Below are positions 1 to 6,097 of a DNA stretch of 6,468 nucleotides, one piece after another. Within the stretch, counting starts at the first letter, position 1. The number at the start of each line of letters is the position of its first letter. A program made the translations under genes and the position numbers. The stretch comes from Christiangramia sp. (GTDB lineage Bacteria > Bacteroidota > Bacteroidia > Flavobacteriales > Flavobacteriaceae), in contig JAHELO010000093.1 in NCBI GenBank assembly GCA_024644145.1, forward strand, positions 1 to 6,468, read 5' to 3'. Under the pieces are notes generated by a model, which worked only from the letters and a program-made list of their open reading frames with translations, did not search any database and was not told where the DNA came from.

Positions 1-387
1 TGAAGTTATCTGTGTTCTGGAGATAGGTTCTTTATAGACCTTATTAAAGATATAATCGTGTTGGGTGGTACTATAGATATATTCCGAGGCATACTCTACA
101 TCAATTTCATAGGTCACTCCAGAAGTATTAACCCTGCCGAAATTGTTAGAACTATCAAGAGTACAGGAAAACATTAGAGGGTTCAATCTCCTCGGTAAGT
201 TATATAACCTCTGGTGAGCCTTATAAGCGGCTTCTTTCATAGACCAATAAGTCCAAAGTAATAATTCCGGGTTCCTTGAATCCAGAATAGCCAATTTCTC
301 GTGCTCATTAAAAACTTTATCGAGATATCTCTGGTTTCCAGATCGCCTGTTCGTGATCTTAAGATCTATGATATCGTTCCCTATCAT
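1..387 (-). CDS. 4'-phosphopantetheinyl transferase (N-terminal 129 residues, cut by left edge)
   Basis: Transfers the phosphopantetheine arm of CoA to the serine of a carrier protein, converting apo-ACP to holo-ACP; the obvious substrate is the ACP encoded directly upstream. The frame stays open from ATG at 387 to the window edge, so the C-terminus is missing. Visible family motifs are IGNDIIDL at residues 2-9, with D5 the expected Mg ligand, FNEHE at 26-30, and WSMKEAAYK at 48-56, where E52 and K56 match the W(S/T)xKE(A/S)xxK signature of the Sfp/AcpS superfamily. The start lies 2 bases after the ACP stop codon (TAG-GA-ATG), which suggests translational coupling and fixes the start. Lone PPTases of this kind often sit in flexirubin, aryl-polyene and polyketide clusters of Bacteroidota. 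The family call is firm. Specificity for the neighbouring ACP is inference from position. Confidence 0.9.
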   Translation of the reverse strand, partial: MIGNDIIDLKITNRRSGNQRYLDKVFNEHEKLAILDSRNPELLLWTYWSMKEAAYKAHQRLYNLPRRLNPLMFSCTLDSSNNFGRVNTSGVTYEIDVEYASEYIYSTTQHDYIFNKVYKEPISRTQITS

Positions 388-389
388 TC

Positions 390-638
390 CTAAACCAGCT
401 TATTTTCGATGATAGTTTTTGCATCGCCCACAGTAAGCATTCCTTCCATAGAATCGTTATCTATTTCGATATTAAATTCATCTTCAACATCCAGCACTAC
501 ATCTACCAGGTTGGCAGAATTGATTTGCAGGTCATTGATGAAATCTGTATTTACATTAAAGTCCCGGAGGCCCTCTGGTCTTTGTGTATAAGGCTCCACG
601 ATCTTTTTAAGCCGGGATAGAATTTCTTTTTCATTCAT
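390..638 (-). CDS. Acyl carrier protein, dedicated to the cluster
   Basis: A small acidic carrier protein of 82 residues, the usual ACP size, which would hold the growing acyl chain as a thioester on phosphopantetheine. The modification site is the serine at residue 41 within LQINSANLVDVV. The hydrophobic and acidic spacing after it (LDVEDEFNIEI) matches helix II and loop of type II ACPs. The site is atypical: the canonical Asp-Ser-Leu is Asn-Ser-Ala here. I chose ATG at 638, giving MNEKEILSRLK. A longer reading from TTG at 647 (85 residues) is possible but would leave only the ketosynthase stop codon directly before it. The gene follows the ketosynthase stop by 9 bases and precedes the PPTase by 2. 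Position next to a ketosynthase, dehydratase and PPTase argues for a pathway-specific carrier rather than the housekeeping AcpP. Confidence 0.88.
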   Translation of the reverse strand: MNEKEILSRLKKIVEPYTQRPEGLRDFNVNTDFINDLQINSANLVDVVLDVEDEFNIEIDNDSMEGMLTVGDAKTIIENKLV

Positions 639-647
639 AGCATTCAA

Positions 648-1922
648 TTAAGCGGTGTAACGTTTAAAGATAGCCACTGCATTCACATCTCCAAAACCAA
701 AACTCGCTTTGGCTAGAATATTTATCTTTTCTTCCAGTAGGTTCCTCGGAATTTTATCCTCATCAACAAGTTCCAGAATTTCCGGATGTATTTCTTCACA
801 ATTGAGGCTGCCGAAAATATAATTATTCCAGATCTGTAAAACAGAAGCAACACATTCAATAGAACCCGATGCACTTAAACAATGTCCCGTTAATCCTTTC
901 AGCGAATTTATATAGGGAAAGTTGCTGTCCTTTCTGTTCAGCGCAATAGTCCAGTTTAAAATTTCAACGGAATCACGGCTGGTTGCAGTCAGGTGTCCAT
1001 TAATGGCATCGATATCTGTAGAATGAATCCCGGAATTTTCAATAGCTTTAGTGATACATCTCACTACCGCCTCATTATTGGCAGCTGTCATGCTTCCATT
1101 CTCTCTCTGGCCACCGCTGTTTATTTCGCCACCCAGAATTTCAGCATAGATCCTTGCGCCCCGAGCTATGGCAGAATCCAGTTCTTCCAGAATAAGGGCT
1201 CCCGCCCCACTTCCTGGTACAAATCCTGAAGCTTTAGCACTCATTGGTCCGGGCACATGTTCAGGTTCTTTATTAAAATTAGCAGGGAGAATCCTCATAG
1301 CATCAAAACCTCCCCATATATATGGTCCGTGATCACTGCAACTCCCCACCAGCATCCGCGAGGCTTTACCTGCTTTTATTCTTTCAAAGCCCATTAATAA
1401 AGCTTCTGTACCGGTGGTACAGGCAGAAGAATTAGTAGTGACCTGATTTCCGCAGCCCAACATGCCACCAAGATATGCACTAATGCCACTCGCCATGGTT
1501 TGAATTACACTACTGCTGCCAAGTCGGCGGGTTTTTCCGGCATCAATCAAATGAATGGCTTCCCTGAACTTATCTACTCCAAGTATGCCTGTGCCGAATA
1601 TAATACCGGAATCCCAATCTGGGTTATTCCCATCTATAATAGAAAGGCCAGCGTCCTTCCAGGCGTCTATACCTGCAATTACACCATACACAATCCCGCT
1701 GCTGTTTAATCCACGAAGCTGCAATGGGGTAAAATATTCAGTTAGTAAGTCCTCAGGAATCTCAGGTTTTCCTGCTATCTGGCAGCTAAAATTCAATCTT
1801 TCAAGCTCCGGAAAAAAACGAATCCCACTATTCATATTTTTCAGTGCATGGTTAAAATCTCTTAAGCCAACTGCATTAGGAGAAGCCACACCCATCCCGG
1901 TGATTACAACACGTTTACTCAT
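648..1922 (-). CDS. Beta-ketoacyl-ACP synthase, FabF-like (KAS I/II family)
   Basis: Performs decarboxylative Claisen condensation of an acyl chain with malonyl-ACP, the chain-elongation step. The protein has 424 residues, close to FabF. The N-terminus MSKRVVITGMGVASPNA is typical of the family. The full catalytic triad is visible: Cys168 in NSSACTTG, His310 in INGHLTATSRD and His347 in LKGLTGHCLSASGS, with Lys342 five residues before the last His. It is therefore a working condensing enzyme and not a chain-length-factor homologue, which would lack the Cys. Two motifs deviate from housekeeping FabF: ACTTG replaces ACATG, and GHLTATSRD replaces the usual HGTxTxxxD. The ATG start lies one base after the dehydratase stop (TAA-A-ATG). 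Position between dehydratase and ACP fits an elongation module that makes the starter chain for the type III PKS, but substrate and chain length cannot be read from the sequence. Confidence 0.92.
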   Translation of the reverse strand: MSKRVVITGMGVASPNAVGLRDFNHALKNMNSGIRFFPELERLNFSCQIAGKPEIPEDLLTEYFTPLQLRGLNSSGIVYGVIAGIDAWKDAGLSIIDGNNPDWDSGIIFGTGILGVDKFREAIHLIDAGKTRRLGSSSVIQTMASGISAYLGGMLGCGNQVTTNSSACTTGTEALLMGFERIKAGKASRMLVGSCSDHGPYIWGGFDAMRILPANFNKEPEHVPGPMSAKASGFVPGSGAGALILEELDSAIARGARIYAEILGGEINSGGQRENGSMTAANNEAVVRCITKAIENSGIHSTDIDAINGHLTATSRDSVEILNWTIALNRKDSNFPYINSLKGLTGHCLSASGSIECVASVLQIWNNYIFGSLNCEEIHPEILELVDEDKIPRNLLEEKINILAKASFGFGDVNAVAIFKRYTA

Positions 1923-1923
1923 T

Positions 1924-2364
1924 TTATTTATAAATATTCACAATCATTCCGGCGAGGATTCCTTTACATACCACATTGTTCTCAGAGTTTATCATTTCCA
2001 CATTGCATTTTAATTTATTAAACCTGAAATACTGTTTTTCTGAAATAACCGTCACTTTTTCGCCAGGATAAACCGGTTTAAAAAATTCGATATCTGTAGA
2101 GGTCATTGCGAACTGATAATGATCTGCATTTTTTGATTCCTGTTTTGCGAGATATAGTCCAAGGCAGGCCAAGCCTATTTGGGCCATACATTCAGTAAGA
2201 ATTACTCCAGGAGTAACCGGATAAGATTTGAAATGGCCTTTATAAAAATCCAGGTCAGCCTTAAATGTAAAGCAGCCTTTTACTGAATTATTATCTACGT
2301 GAAATAACTCATCAACAAATAGAAAAGGTTGGGAATATGGTAGCTGATCAATTATTTCCCGCAT
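1924..2364 (-). CDS. 3-hydroxyacyl-ACP dehydratase, FabZ-like hot-dog protein
   Basis: Would remove water from a 3-hydroxyacyl-ACP to give the trans-2-enoyl-ACP. The 146 residues match FabZ length. Family landmarks are LPYSQPFLFVDEL at 8-20, corresponding to the LPHRxPFLLVDR motif of FabZ, then YKGHFKSYPVTPGVILTE, carrying the catalytic His44 and Glu58, followed by CMAQIG at the start of the central helix. The histidine of the LPHR motif is replaced by tyrosine, a departure from housekeeping FabZ, but both catalytic residues are kept. Start and preceding stop share one base (TAATG with the reductase gene), a typical sign of translational coupling, so the start is secure. The neighbours supply enoyl reduction and condensation. 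An isomerase or thioesterase role within the hot-dog fold cannot be excluded, but the His/Glu pair favours dehydratase. Confidence 0.87.
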   Translation of the reverse strand: MREIIDQLPYSQPFLFVDELFHVDNNSVKGCFTFKADLDFYKGHFKSYPVTPGVILTECMAQIGLACLGLYLAKQESKNADHYQFAMTSTDIEFFKPVYPGEKVTVISEKQYFRFNKLKCNVEMINSENNVVCKGILAGMIVNIYK

Positions 2365-3158
2365 TACATCAAATGTTCGCCACCATTCACTGGGATTATA
2401 GATCCTGTAATCCAGCTGGCTTCATCTTTGCTAAGCAGATAGACCACATTTGCTACATCATCTGGTACGGTAAGCCTTCGGAAAGGATTATGCTTAAGAG
2501 CATGAACTCTAAGCGTTTCATTTCCAGGAATCATTTGAAAAGATCTCGTCACGGTGATCCCTGCCTGGACACAATTGGCTCTAATACCGAATCGAGCGAA
2601 TTCCAGCGCCATGCTCCGGGTAATGGATTCCAGTGTAACCTTTGCCGCTGATACTGCAGCGTAGTTCTTCCAGGCCTTTTTGTTGCCATCACTAGTAAAT
2701 GACAATACCCTGGCATCTTTAGTAAATAAACCAGCTTTGAAAATGGCTTGTGTCCAGTCGTATAAACTTAAAGCCATGGCATCTATGGTAAGCTGGAAAT
2801 CCAGGTTTTCCAGTAATTTTTCCTCTCCTATCATGGGTTTAAGATTCCCTTTTGCTATACTGTGTAGTAAGGTTCTAATCTTACCTTCTTCTCCAAGTAC
2901 GTGAGAGATCTTCTTTAATAGTTCTTCCCGCTTTTCTTTCTTAACAGCATCTTCATTAAAACTTTCAAATTTCACCCCAGAATTCCGTATTTCATCAAAG
3001 GCTTCTTCAATATCAGGAATTTCACTTCTACGGTCGCGATGAATTATAATGATATTCATCCCATGTTTTGCAAGTTTCTTTGCACTGGCATACCCGAGGC
3101 CACTGCTGCCCCCCAGGATCAATGCCCAGTAATTCTGATCTTTAAATTCTGCTACCAT
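2364..3158 (-). CDS. SDR-family enoyl-ACP reductase, FabI/FabL-like
   Basis: A 264-residue short-chain dehydrogenase/reductase with an N-terminal Rossmann fold: GGSSGLG at 16-22 is the nucleotide-binding glycine motif. HSIAKGN at 99-105 recalls the HSIA segment of FabI. The active-site spacing is Tyr166-x6-Lys173 (YAAVSAAK), which is the enoyl-ACP reductase pattern of FabI/FabL, not the Tyr-x3-Lys of ketoreductases such as FabG. Position -10 from Tyr166 is serine rather than the second tyrosine of FabI, which is closer to FabL. The C-terminus SWITGSIIPVNGGEHLM is typical of SDRs. It would reduce the enoyl thioester made by the dehydratase next door. The ATG lies inside the end of the type III PKS gene (7-base overlap). 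The reductase class is well supported; cofactor preference and exact substrate are not visible. Confidence 0.85.
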   Translation of the reverse strand: MVAEFKDQNYWALILGGSSGLGYASAKKLAKHGMNIIIIHRDRRSEIPDIEEAFDEIRNSGVKFESFNEDAVKKEKREELLKKISHVLGEEGKIRTLLHSIAKGNLKPMIGEEKLLENLDFQLTIDAMALSLYDWTQAIFKAGLFTKDARVLSFTSDGNKKAWKNYAAVSAAKVTLESITRSMALEFARFGIRANCVQAGITVTRSFQMIPGNETLRVHALKHNPFRRLTVPDDVANVVYLLSKDEASWITGSIIPVNGGEHLM

Positions 3159-4204
3159 TCTATTAAAATTCGTTGTGCTGAAAACCCCGGTCCAAAACTA
3201 AGCATGACCCCCTGGTCTCCCTGGGGAATTTTCTTCTTCAGAAATCGCTCAAGTACATACAGGACAGTTACACTGCTCATATTGCCATATAAGCGTAAAA
3301 CTTCGCGGGTATCGTCTATATTCTTTCCTAAGTTACCAAAAAGATCAGAAACTGTTTGTACAATTTTCCTTCCGCCGGGATGGAATATTAGATGGTCTAC
3401 CTTTTCTATAGAAGTTCCGTGCCTCTTCAGAAAAGGATGGATAATATCCTGGAAATGTTGAGATATGACCAATGGAACCTCAGGATCCAGGATCATTCTT
3501 AAGCCTGAATTTTTAAGGTCAAAACCCATTAAGTGCGTGGCGTTGTAAAAATGGTACATTTCCTCCCCTATTATCCTTGGTCCTGCTATTTCTTCTTCTG
3601 AAGACATTAACACACAAGCTGCGCCATCCCCAAATATGGCAGCACTAACCATATTGGCCATGCTATAATCGTCTAACTGAAAGGTCGCAGAAGGACTTTC
3701 TACCGCTACCACAGCTGCCCGCTTTCCAGGATTTGCCTTTAAGAAATTATAAGCATATATCATCCCAGATATTCCCGCAGCACATCCCATCTCTGTTACC
3801 GGTAATCTTGTAATATTTTTTTTAAGTTCAAGTGTGTTTATCAGGTATGCATCCAGGGAAGGGATCATGATCCCGGTACAGCTTACAGTAATTATAAAAT
3901 CTAATGATTCTGGCTTCCAGCTGTTCTGGGAAAGGGCTTTTGCCAGAACGTTAGAACCGAGTTTTTTTACTTCCCTGCTATAGATATTGTTTTTTTCCTC
4001 AAATGAAGAAGAAGTGAAGACTTCCTCCGGGGACATAATAGAATACCTCTTATCTACCCCGGCACTTTCAAATATTTTAAGAACCTTTCTTTGAAATCTG
4101 TCTTCTTGTCCAGAGAGCCATTGCGCTACAAAAGGAAGAATATCTTTTGTTTCTCTGGAATATTGAGGCAATTCTTTAACCGCACTTATAATTTTAACGC
4201 TCAT
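3152..4204 (-). CDS. Type III polyketide synthase, alkylresorcinol/alkylpyrone synthase-like
   Basis: Homodimeric chalcone-synthase-superfamily enzyme that takes an acyl starter, adds malonyl units without a carrier protein of its own, and cyclises the product to a resorcinol, pyrone or related ring. From ATG at 4204 it has 350 residues. The catalytic triad is present: Cys141 in TEMGCAAGISGM, His275 in FHPGGRK and Asn308 in LYGNMSSVTVLYVL. The C-terminal SFGPGFSAQRILIEW matches the conserved GFGPG loop. SCTGIMIPSLDAYLIN and the CAAG and GNMSS motifs resemble bacterial long-chain-starter enzymes (ArsB/ArsC/SrsA type) more than plant chalcone synthases. An in-frame TTG at 4225 would add seven residues and lies deeper in the methyltransferase gene; I prefer the ATG, which overlaps that gene by 11 bases. 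The flanking flavoprotein and methyltransferase on one side and fatty-acid genes on the other support a phenolic-lipid product. Confidence 0.93.
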   Translation of the reverse strand: MSVKIISAVKELPQYSRETKDILPFVAQWLSGQEDRFQRKVLKIFESAGVDKRYSIMSPEEVFTSSSFEEKNNIYSREVKKLGSNVLAKALSQNSWKPESLDFIITVSCTGIMIPSLDAYLINTLELKKNITRLPVTEMGCAAGISGMIYAYNFLKANPGKRAAVVAVESPSATFQLDDYSMANMVSAAIFGDGAACVLMSSEEEIAGPRIIGEEMYHFYNATHLMGFDLKNSGLRMILDPEVPLVISQHFQDIIHPFLKRHGTSIEKVDHLIFHPGGRKIVQTVSDLFGNLGKNIDDTREVLRLYGNMSSVTVLYVLERFLKKKIPQGDQGVMLSFGPGFSAQRILIEW

Positions 4205-4925
4205 AAATATCCCTGTTTTTCTCAATAACCCAAAGGTACCTAAATGCCCATTTCCAATACAAACCGTGTTTATTTACAGGTATATGCTGCTGATATCTTA
4301 ATAGATCACGTTTCTTAAACCCCCTTAATATGCTAATAAGGCCATCTTTACGAGCAATGCTATTATGTACAAAAAAAGCACAGAAAGCCTTGAAAAGAAT
4401 GTATGCCGTCCGGGTGCGATGCAGGTCGTTAATTACCACCCCCTGGTTAGATTGATCGGTAAACTGCCTAAGAAGGTTAATAATTTCTTCGTCTTTAAAA
4501 TGATGCAAAGTCAGGGTACATAATATGATATCAAATTCCATTTCCCTGAATTCTGAACTGAAGATATTAAGTGTTTGATATTTTATATCGGGATATTGTT
4601 CTGACTGTTGCATAGCAATTTTAATGGCATGGGGATTAGCATCTATACCGGTTAATTCGAATAAATATCCATTTCTTTTTCCCCAACCAGATAACTTCCT
4701 TAGCATTGCTCCATTCCCGCATCCTATGTCTACAATCCTTATATTTCGGGACTTATTACCATTTAATAGTTTCTTCACCCCCTGCAGAGTAACCCTATTT
4801 CCACCCAGCCATGAATTTATCCTGTTTAGATCCTTGAGGGTTCGCTTTAATTCCTTCCCCTTAAGATCAAAATTATCCATGATCTCACTTTCTGTACTTC
4901 TGCTGGTTGTATCTATCTTAAACAT
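4194..4925 (-). CDS. Class I SAM-dependent methyltransferase, tailoring enzyme of the type III PKS
   Basis: Would methylate an oxygen or carbon of the polyketide product using S-adenosylmethionine. The Rossmann-like SAM site is clear: IVDIGCGNGAML (motif I, Asp66-x-Gly68-x-Gly70 counted from ATG 4925), LTGIDANPHAIKIA (acidic residue after strand 2), then FDIILCTLTLHHFKDEE, the motif IV/post region. The C-terminal half, with VINDLHRTRTAYILFK and DGLISILRGF, resembles methyltransferases that travel with type III PKS and FAD oxidoreductase genes in many bacteria. The start is uncertain: ATG 4940 (248 residues, 23-base overlap with the flavoprotein gene), ATG 4925 (243 residues, 8-base overlap; chosen) or ATG 4880. 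I disfavour 4880 because the sequence before it (RSTESEIMD) looks like part of the protein. No membrane segment stands out strongly. Family call firm; acceptor atom unknown. Confidence 0.88.
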   Translation of the reverse strand: MFKIDTTSRSTESEIMDNFDLKGKELKRTLKDLNRINSWLGGNRVTLQGVKKLLNGNKSRNIRIVDIGCGNGAMLRKLSGWGKRNGYLFELTGIDANPHAIKIAMQQSEQYPDIKYQTLNIFSSEFREMEFDIILCTLTLHHFKDEEIINLLRQFTDQSNQGVVINDLHRTRTAYILFKAFCAFFVHNSIARKDGLISILRGFKKRDLLRYQQHIPVNKHGLYWKWAFRYLWVIEKNRDIYER

Positions 4926-6045
4926 ACATCGGTTTGCCATGGGTTTGTTGAATGATATAAGGCATTAGCCGGGGAAATTTTTGAATCATATTTTGAGATA
5001 CATTTGCCAGGGTCTTATTTAATAAGATCATTTGCAGGATCTGGCCAGACCATAATCGTTTTTCAAAACGATCTTTCCACTTCTGGCTGTAATCCATTTC
5101 TAATTCTTTTCTATCTTTAAGGCTTTTTTTTTGATATAAGACGATACTATCTACCGCTAATTTCGCACTATGAATGGCCATAGCCATTCCATTCCCAGAT
5201 AAAGGGTGAATAAGCCCGGCTGCATCACCAATCATCAAAATATGTTCATCTACAAGAGATTTTCGACCAAAATGTATCTGGGCTATGCTAAGTTCCTTTT
5301 CAAATAGAGGCACAGAACTTTGAAAAAACTTCTTTAACCGTGGGTTTTGCATTAAAACTATGTGCTTGAAGTGTGCAATATCTCTATACTTTTTAAAGCT
5401 TTTATAACTGGCCAGATAACATACATTCACGGCACCAGTTTCGGTTTTTGACAAACCACAATAACCCCCTTTAAAATTATGAAGAGAAACCAGATCATCC
5501 GGATATCCGGGATTCTGGTAATGCGCTTTCACGGCCAGCCATCCAGAGGTTTTTTGCAAGAAGTGGCGTTCTAATTTCTTATCAAGGGTAGATCGCTTTC
5601 CAAAAGCCCCTAATACGACTTCGGCTTCGATATTTTTTTTTCCCCGTCTTCCTACCTGGAATCTATTTTCCTTGTAATATATTTCGGTTATAGATTCAAT
5701 ATAAATCTTACAACCTGACCTCAAGGCTTCCTGATATAAATAATGGTCCAGGCTATACCGGCTTATGCCTATACCTCCTGAATCGAGACTGCACTCAATC
5801 AATTTCCCATCTCTAGTGCTAAATTCCAGCCTTTTTATTCCTGGTGGATTAAGGGTCCCCAACTCTAATCCTAATGATTTCAGGTACGGTAAAACCTCAT
5901 TAGACAGATATTCACCACAAACCTTGTGATGAGGATATTGATCTTTTTCAAAGAGAATTACTTCTATCCCACGTTTGCACAAATCTATTGCAGCCGTTAA
6001 ACCGGCCAGGCCTCCACCAACGATTATAACCCGAAGTTTATTCAA
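4918..6045 (-). CDS. FAD-dependent oxidoreductase/monooxygenase (geranylgeranyl-reductase-like), first gene of the operon
   Basis: A 375-residue flavoprotein. VIIVGGGLAGL at 6-16 is the FAD dinucleotide-binding motif (Gly10, Gly12, Gly15), with Glu33 ending strand 2 as expected for the ribose contact. KVCGEYLS at 41-48 is the CGE/CGG motif of the geranylgeranyl-reductase-like branch of group A flavoproteins. MIGDAAGLIHPLSGNGMAMAI at about 271-291 is the second FAD motif (Asp274). Members include aromatic hydroxylases, halogenases and prenyl reductases. Beside a type III PKS and a methyltransferase the likeliest role is ring hydroxylation or oxidation, by analogy with the flavoprotein SrsC of the Streptomyces srs phenolic-lipid operon. 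The only plausible start is TTG at 6045, because a stop codon lies in frame at 6055-6057 and the FAD motif begins five codons later. The gene starts 23 bases after the upstream terminator. Confidence 0.88.
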   Translation of the reverse strand: MNKLRVIIVGGGLAGLTAAIDLCKRGIEVILFEKDQYPHHKVCGEYLSNEVLPYLKSLGLELGTLNPPGIKRLEFSTRDGKLIECSLDSGGIGISRYSLDHYLYQEALRSGCKIYIESITEIYYKENRFQVGRRGKKNIEAEVVLGAFGKRSTLDKKLERHFLQKTSGWLAVKAHYQNPGYPDDLVSLHNFKGGYCGLSKTETGAVNVCYLASYKSFKKYRDIAHFKHIVLMQNPRLKKFFQSSVPLFEKELSIAQIHFGRKSLVDEHILMIGDAAGLIHPLSGNGMAMAIHSAKLAVDSIVLYQKKSLKDRKELEMDYSQKWKDRFEKRLWSGQILQMILLNKTLANVSQNMIQKFPRLMPYIIQQTHGKPMYV

Positions 6046-6050
6046 ATTTG

Positions 6051-6056
6051 CTCTTT
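6051..6056 (-). promoter_or_regulatory. Possible ribosome-binding site for the TTG-started flavoprotein gene
   Basis: The purine run AAAGAG on the minus strand ends 5 bases before the TTG at 6045. It is the only Shine-Dalgarno-like sequence in the 78-base intergenic region and supports the TTG as start. Shine-Dalgarno sequences are weakly used in Bacteroidota, so this is supporting rather than decisive evidence. Confidence 0.35.
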
Positions 6057-6068
6057 ATTTAAAGGAAC

Positions 6069-6097
6069 AAAAAAATCCCGGAAAAGTTCCGGGATTT
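6069..6097 (-). terminator. Rho-independent terminator of the OmpA-family gene
   Basis: On the minus strand an 11-base perfect stem (arms at 6087-6097 and 6073-6083) containing a CCCGG core closes a 3-base loop at 6084-6086. It runs into seven T residues at 6069-6075. It begins 26 bases after the OmpA-family stop codon. Stem strength and T-tract together are characteristic of intrinsic termination on the minus strand. It separates the cell-envelope gene from the polyketide operon, although read-through could still feed the operon. Confidence 0.9.

Noticed and set aside
390..647. Longer ACP reading from TTG at 647
   Set aside because: An in-frame ATG nine bases downstream gives a normal-length ACP; the three extra residues add no conserved sequence.
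1555..2013. Plus-strand open frame of 152 codons opposite the ketosynthase and dehydratase genes
   Set aside because: It lies antisense to two genes with clear catalytic motifs, shows no recognisable domain and spans their junction; it is a shadow of the coding strand.
3039..3461. Plus-strand open frame of 140 codons opposite the reductase/type III PKS junction
   Set aside because: Antisense to well-supported genes, low-complexity composition and no motif; other plus-strand frames (for example 2337-2651 and 4624-4968) fail for the same reasons.
3152..4204. Chalcone synthase, tetrahydroxynaphthalene synthase (RppA) or phloroglucinol synthase (PhlD) as the specific function
   Set aside because: Only the superfamily triad is shared. 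Motifs and the fatty-acid neighbourhood fit long-chain-starter alkylresorcinol/alkylpyrone enzymes better, and no RppA- or PhlD-specific feature was recognised.
1..6045. Flexirubin or aryl-polyene cluster
   Set aside because: The ACP, ketosynthase, dehydratase and PPTase resemble those clusters, but the core here is a type III PKS. Typical markers such as ammonia lyase, glycosyl/acyltransferases and multiple ketosynthases are absent from the window. The sequence beyond the left edge was not available.
6043..6072. Bacteroidota-type promoter (TTTG, 17 bases, CAAATTTG) before the flavoprotein gene
   Set aside because: The -7 box would include the TTG start codon and transcription would begin inside the coding region, with no later start codon before the FAD motif. 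It is probably chance in AT-rich sequence.
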